A DNA stretch of 64,000 nt from CAVTWH01 sp963794685 (GTDB lineage Bacteria > Actinomycetota > Actinomycetes > Mycobacteriales > Micromonosporaceae). The notes below the pieces were generated by a model. The model searched no databases. It was not told where the DNA came from and worked only from the letters and a program-made list of their open reading frames with translations. Shown piece after piece: positions 60,165 to 64,000 of the stretch (positions are counted from its first letter, which is position 1; the number at the start of each line of letters is the position of its first letter). A program made the position numbers and the translations under genes. Location: the NCBI GenBank assembly GCA_963794685.1, contig CAWCFK010000005.1:310001-374000 (forward strand). The letters run 5' to 3'.

Positions 60165-61661
60165 CTACAGACCCGCTGCCAGCCGGTAATAGGCCTGGTT
60201 CCAGCGGATCTCCTTCGCGAAGTCGCGCAGGTTTGTGTCGCCGTCGATGACGAGCAGCTCGACGCCGGCCATGTCGGCCAGGTCGGAGAGCAGCTCGATG
60301 TCGACGGCAGCGGAAAAGACGGTGTGGTGCGGCGCACCGGCGGTCAGCCACGCCTCGGCCGAGGTGGCCAGCTCCGGACGCGGCCGCCAGACGGCCCGGG
60401 CGACCGGCAGCTTGGGCAGCGGCTCCAGCGGAGATACCACGTCGACGACGTTGGCCACCAGGCGGAACCGGTCACCCATGTCGGCCAGGCCGACCACGAT
60501 GGCGGGGCCGGTGGCGGCGTCGAAGACCAGCCGTACCGGGTCCTCCCGGCCGCCGATGGACAGCGGGTGGATCTCGCAGCTGGGGGTACCCGCGGCGATC
60601 GTCGGGCAGACCTCCAGCATGTGCGCCCCGAGCACCAGGCCGTTGCCCGGCGTCAGGTGGTAGGTGTAGTCCTCCATGAAGGAGGTACCGCCGGACAGCC
60701 CGACCGAGGCGGCCTTCAGGGTGCGCAGCAGCAGCGAGGTCTTCCAGTCGCCCTCGCCGCCGAAGCCGTAGCCGTCGGCCATCAGCCGCTGCACGGCCAG
60801 GCCCGGCAGCTGGCGCAGCCCGCCCAGGTCCTCGAAGTTCGTGGTGAAGGCGCCGAATCCGCCGGCACCGAGGAAGTCGCGCAGCCCCACCTCGATCTGC
60901 GCGGCGTAGCGCAGCGAGTCGTGCCGCTCCCCCGTCACGCCCAGCTCGGGGGCTACCCGGTAGACCTCTTCGTACTCCTTGACCAGTGCGGTGACCCGGT
61001 CGGCGTCCACCGCGTCGACGGCGGCCACCAGCTCGTTGACGCCGTAGGTGTTCACCGAGACGCCGAACCGGCGCTGCGCCTCGACCTTGTCCCCCTCGGT
61101 CACCGCGACGTCGCGCATGTTGTCGCCGAACCGGGCCAGGGTCAGGTTGGACAGCTCGTTGGCGCCGATGGCGGCCCGCGCCCAGGTGCTGATCCGGGCG
61201 TTCACCGACGGGTCGTTGACGTGGCCGGCCACCGTCTTGCGGGCCACGCCGAGCCGGGTCTGCACGTAGCCGAACTCGCGGTCGCCGTGCGCGGCCTGGT
61301 TGAGGTTCATGAAGTCCATGTCAATGGACGACCAGGGCAGCTCCTGGTTGGCCTGGGTGTGCAGGTGCAGCAGCGGCTTGCGCAGCGCGTCCAGACCGGA
61401 GATCCACATCTTGGCCGGGGAGAACGTGTGCATCCAGGCGATCAGGCCGATGCACTGCGGGTCGGCGTTGGCCGCCAGCATCACCCGGCGGATCTCGGCC
61501 GCGTCGGTGAGCACCGGCTGCCAGACCACGTCGACCGGCGTACCGGCGTCCACCGCCGCGGCGATCTGCCGGGACTGCTCGGCGACCTGACGCAGGGTGT
61601 CCTCGCCGTAGAGGCCCTGGCTGCCGGTGAGGAACCAGATGTGGGGTGCGGGGCGACTCAT
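60165..61661 (-). CDS. araA: L-arabinose isomerase
   Basis: A 498-residue Mn-dependent enzyme converting L-arabinose to L-ribulose. It opens HIWFLTGSQGLYGEDTL. Expected active-site Glu residues are in YGFGGEGDWKTSLLLR and GTSFMEDYTYHL, and His ligands in LGAHMLEVCPT and GAPHHTVFS. LIAWMHTFSPAKMWISGLDAL is another family block. Length is typical. The ATG at 61661 overlaps araD's stop by 4 bp. It follows araB and araD in the operon, so all three steps to xylulose 5-phosphate are together. Confidence 0.97.
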   Translation of the reverse strand: MSRPAPHIWFLTGSQGLYGEDTLRQVAEQSRQIAAAVDAGTPVDVVWQPVLTDAAEIRRVMLAANADPQCIGLIAWMHTFSPAKMWISGLDALRKPLLHLHTQANQELPWSSIDMDFMNLNQAAHGDREFGYVQTRLGVARKTVAGHVNDPSVNARISTWARAAIGANELSNLTLARFGDNMRDVAVTEGDKVEAQRRFGVSVNTYGVNELVAAVDAVDADRVTALVKEYEEVYRVAPELGVTGERHDSLRYAAQIEVGLRDFLGAGGFGAFTTNFEDLGGLRQLPGLAVQRLMADGYGFGGEGDWKTSLLLRTLKAASVGLSGGTSFMEDYTYHLTPGNGLVLGAHMLEVCPTIAAGTPSCEIHPLSIGGREDPVRLVFDAATGPAIVVGLADMGDRFRLVANVVDVVSPLEPLPKLPVARAVWRPRPELATSAEAWLTAGAPHHTVFSAAVDIELLSDLADMAGVELLVIDGDTNLRDFAKEIRWNQAYYRLAAGL

Positions 61662-62353
61662 CGCGCGGTGACTCCGTCCGGTACGGGGTGCTGGCCATAG
61701 ACGTTCTGGTAGCGGTGGTGCAGCGCGGCCACGTCGGCGGCCGCGATGGGGATGGGTTCGCCGTAGGCGCGGGCGAGGTGCACGGTGCGGGCGACGTCCT
61801 CGGTCATCACCGCGGCCTTGACCGCCGCGCGGGCGGTGCCGCCGATGGTGAAGACGCCGTGGTTGCGCATCAGCACCGCGGGCGAGCGGTGCCCGTCCAG
61901 GGTGGCCACGATGCCCCGGCCGATGTCGTCGTTGCCGATCAGCGCGAACGGACCCACCGGGATCTCCCCGCCGAACTCGTCCGCCATGGCGGTGAGGACG
62001 CACGGCACCGGCTCGCCCCGCGCCGCCCAGGCGGTGGCGTAGGTGGAGTGGGTGTGCACCACGCCGCCGACGTCCGCGCGGTGCCGGTAGACGTAGGCGT
62101 GCGCGGCGGTGTCGCTGGACGGCGACAGGTCGCCCTCGACCACCACCCCGTCCAGGTCGCAGACGATCATCGACTCGGGGGTGAGCTCGTCGTAGTCCAC
62201 TCCGGACGGTTTGATGACCATCAGGTCGGCGCCCGGTACCCGGGCCGAGACGTTGCCGGCGGTCCACACCACCAGCCCGTAGCGGACCAGTTCGGCGTGC
62301 AGGTCGCAGACCTGCCGGCGCAGCGTCGCCAGGGTGTCGCGCAGCTCGCTCAT
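61658..62353 (-). CDS. araD: L-ribulose-5-phosphate 4-epimerase
   Basis: A 231-residue class II aldolase-fold, zinc-dependent enzyme converting L-ribulose 5-phosphate to D-xylulose 5-phosphate. Family blocks: LVVWTAGNVSARVPG, MVIKPSGVDYDEL, GGVVHTHSTYATAWAARG with zinc-binding His pair, and AVLMRNHGVFTIGGTARAAVKAAV with the third His. A GGGAGGGG ribosome-binding site precedes the ATG, which shares one base with the araB stop (TGATG). Confidence 0.97.
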   Translation of the reverse strand: MSELRDTLATLRRQVCDLHAELVRYGLVVWTAGNVSARVPGADLMVIKPSGVDYDELTPESMIVCDLDGVVVEGDLSPSSDTAAHAYVYRHRADVGGVVHTHSTYATAWAARGEPVPCVLTAMADEFGGEIPVGPFALIGNDDIGRGIVATLDGHRSPAVLMRNHGVFTIGGTARAAVKAAVMTEDVARTVHLARAYGEPIPIAAADVAALHHRYQNVYGQHPVPDGVTAR

Positions 62354-64000
62354 CAGTGCCCCTCCCTGCTCTGCGCGCCGGCCGGCGCGGTTGCCTGCTG
62401 CGCACCGGTCAGCGCGGCGTTGCGGATGCGGCGCAGCCGGTGCAGCATGCCCTCGCCGCCGAACGTGTCGTGCAGCAGCCGGTACTCGGCGTACAGCGCG
62501 TCGTAGGCCTGCGCGCGCGCCGGGTCGGGGGTGTAGGCGTGCCACTCCACCCGGCCCATCGCCACCGCCGCGGTGGCCACGTCCGGGTACGCCCCGGCCG
62601 CCACCGCGGCGTGGATCGCCGAGCCGACCGCCGGTGCCTGCTCGGAGCTGGCCAGGCTGACCGGGCGGCGCAGCACGTCGGCGTAGATCTGCATGACCAG
62701 CGGGTTGCGCTTGAGGCCGCCGGCGACGATGAACTCCTCGACCGCCACCCCGGCGCCGTCCAGCGCGTCGACGATCACCCGGGTGCCGAAGGCGGTGGCC
62801 TCCAGCAGCGCCCGGTAGACGTCCTCCGGCTTGCTGGCCAGGGTCAGCCCGGCGATGACGCCGGACAGGTCGTGGTCGACCAGCACCGAGCGGTTGCCGC
62901 CCATCCAGTCCAGCGCCACCAACCCGTGGGCGCCCACCGGCTGCTCGGCCGCGCGCCGGCTGAGCAGGTCGTGCACGGACTCGCCGCGCTCGTCGGCCTC
63001 CCGCTGGTAGCTGTCCGGCACGCCGGTACGCAGCCACCAGGCGAAGATGTCGCCCACGGCGCTCTGCCCGGCCTCGTAGCCGTAGCTGCCGACGGTGATG
63101 CCGCCGTCCACGACGCCGCACATCCCGTCGACCTCGGCGAGCGTCGGCCAGTTCATCACGTGGCAGGTGGAGGTACCCATGATGGCCAGCAGCCGCCCCG
63201 GCTCGACGGCGCGGGCAGCCGGCGCGGTGACGTGCGCGTCCACGTTGCCGGCGGCCACCGCGATGCCCTCGGGCAGCCCGGTCCATTCGGCGGCCCGGGC
63301 GCTCAGTGAGCCGACCCGGGAGCCGAGCGGGGCCAGCGGGGCGCCGCCGGGCGGGACGAGGCGGGTGGCCGGGAAGTCGGCGAAGTCCGGGTGCAGGGCG
63401 GCCAGGTACTCCGCGGACGGGTACTCGCCGTCCTGGTAGATGCCCTTGTACCCGGCGGTGCAGGCGTTGCGCGACTCGACCCCGGACAGCTCCCAGATGA
63501 TCCAGTCGGCGGCTTCGATCCAGCGCTCGCACCGGCTCCAGGTGTCCGGGTCCTCCTCCAGGACCTGCAGCGCCTTGGCGAACTCCCACTCGGACGAGAT
63601 CTTCCCGCCGTACCGGCTGATCCACTTCTCGCCGCGGCTGTGGGCCAGCGCGTTGATCCGGTCGGCCTGCCCCTGCGCGGCGTGGTGCTTCCACAGCTTG
63701 GGCCAGGCGTGCGGGCGCTGCGCCAGGTCGGCCAGCTCGCACAGCGGAGTGCCGTCGACGGTGCTGGGCAGCACCGTGCAGGCGGTGAAGTCGGTGGCGA
63801 TGCCGATGACCGCGGCCGGGTCGACCCCGCTGTCGGCCAGCGCCGCCGGGACGGCGTGGCGCAGCACATCGCGCCAGTCGTCGGGGTTCTGCAGCGCCCA
63901 GTCCGGGCCCAGCCGGGTGTCGCTGCCGGGCAGCCGCTCCTCGATGACCGCGTCCCGGTATTCGTGGACGGCGCTGCCGAGTTCGGCTCCGTCGCTGACG
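62353..64000 (-). CDS. araB: Ribulokinase (partial, start beyond the window)
   Basis: FGGY-family kinase that phosphorylates L-ribulose. About 548 codons lie in the window and the N-terminal tip is cut off. The first visible residues are VSDGAELGSAVHEYRDAV. Blocks: DWRDVLRHAVPAALADSG, IGIATDFTACTVLP, YGGKISSEWEFAKALQVL, NVDAHVTAPAARAVEPGRLLAIMGTSTCHVMN in parts, LDWMGGNRSVLVDHDLSG and VAGGLKRNPLVMQIYADVLRRPV. No internal damage is seen. It leads the araB-araD-araA-importer operon; the operon promoter is outside the window. Confidence 0.95.
   Translation of the reverse strand, partial: VSDGAELGSAVHEYRDAVIEERLPGSDTRLGPDWALQNPDDWRDVLRHAVPAALADSGVDPAAVIGIATDFTACTVLPSTVDGTPLCELADLAQRPHAWPKLWKHHAAQGQADRINALAHSRGEKWISRYGGKISSEWEFAKALQVLEEDPDTWSRCERWIEAADWIIWELSGVESRNACTAGYKGIYQDGEYPSAEYLAALHPDFADFPATRLVPPGGAPLAPLGSRVGSLSARAAEWTGLPEGIAVAAGNVDAHVTAPAARAVEPGRLLAIMGTSTCHVMNWPTLAEVDGMCGVVDGGITVGSYGYEAGQSAVGDIFAWWLRTGVPDSYQREADERGESVHDLLSRRAAEQPVGAHGLVALDWMGGNRSVLVDHDLSGVIAGLTLASKPEDVYRALLEATAFGTRVIVDALDGAGVAVEEFIVAGGLKRNPLVMQIYADVLRRPVSLASSEQAPAVGSAIHAAVAAGAYPDVATAAVAMGRVEWHAYTPDPARAQAYDALYAEYRLLHDTFGGEGMLHRLRRIRNAALTGAQQATAPAGAQSREGH

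Overview
The window is very GC-rich, densely coded DNA with many GTG starts and ATGA/GTGA stop-start overlaps. F420-type luciferase-like oxidoreductases, a DUF5703 protein, a GPGG-motif small membrane protein and MMPL and LacI/TetR regulators all point to an actinomycete. I infer the family Micromonosporaceae from the gene order uppP / F420 oxidoreductase / aldo-keto reductase / DUF5703 / M20 peptidase, but this is not proven. I see no rRNA, tRNA, CRISPR array, insertion sequence or phage gene.

Layout. 0-10.9 kb holds housekeeping and conserved hypothetical genes: uppP, an LLM oxidoreductase, an aldo-keto reductase, DUF5703, an M20 peptidase, recQ, succinate-semialdehyde dehydrogenase, DUF6328 and DUF72. 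11.2-15.2 kb is an accessory signalling cassette. It has a soluble Ser/Thr kinase with an unusual N-terminus, converging tail-to-tail on a two-gene operon (a small helical protein plus a 620-residue protein that looks like a KAP-type P-loop NTPase with its ATP-binding residues lost). 15.4-25.2 kb is mixed metabolism: LLM/TIGR04076/DUF885/amidohydrolase in one overlapping operon, an MFS exporter divergent from a TetR gene, an arginase-family protein, DinB, two crcB genes and YjbR. 25.3-29.9 kb has an MMPL transporter with a palindromic operator, a sulfotransferase and a beta-propeller protein.

30-41.8 kb is an organosulfur acquisition island. Two flavin reductases supply reduced flavin. An ABC importer operon ends in a DszA/NtaA-type monooxygenase. 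A divergent operon encodes two SfnB/DszC-like oxygenases flanking an SsuD-like monooxygenase. I found a Cys-rich 27-codon leader peptide ahead of the importer operon, which suggests that cysteine supply controls it. The island ends in an 8 x 15 bp repeat array and a very strong bidirectional terminator.

42-49.7 kb holds a LolD/FtsX-type ABC exporter divergent from its probable two-component regulator, a DUF2231-Rieske protein, a histidine phosphatase and an NAD(P)HX dehydratase. 49.8-64 kb is a pentose region. It contains a chvE-mmsA-mmsB sugar importer riddled with about 16 single-base indels, a LacI-family repressor with a textbook operator in the chvE promoter, and an intact L-arabinose operon (araB-araD-araA, then a YtfQ/YtfR/YtfT/YjfF-type importer). 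The araB start lies beyond the window.
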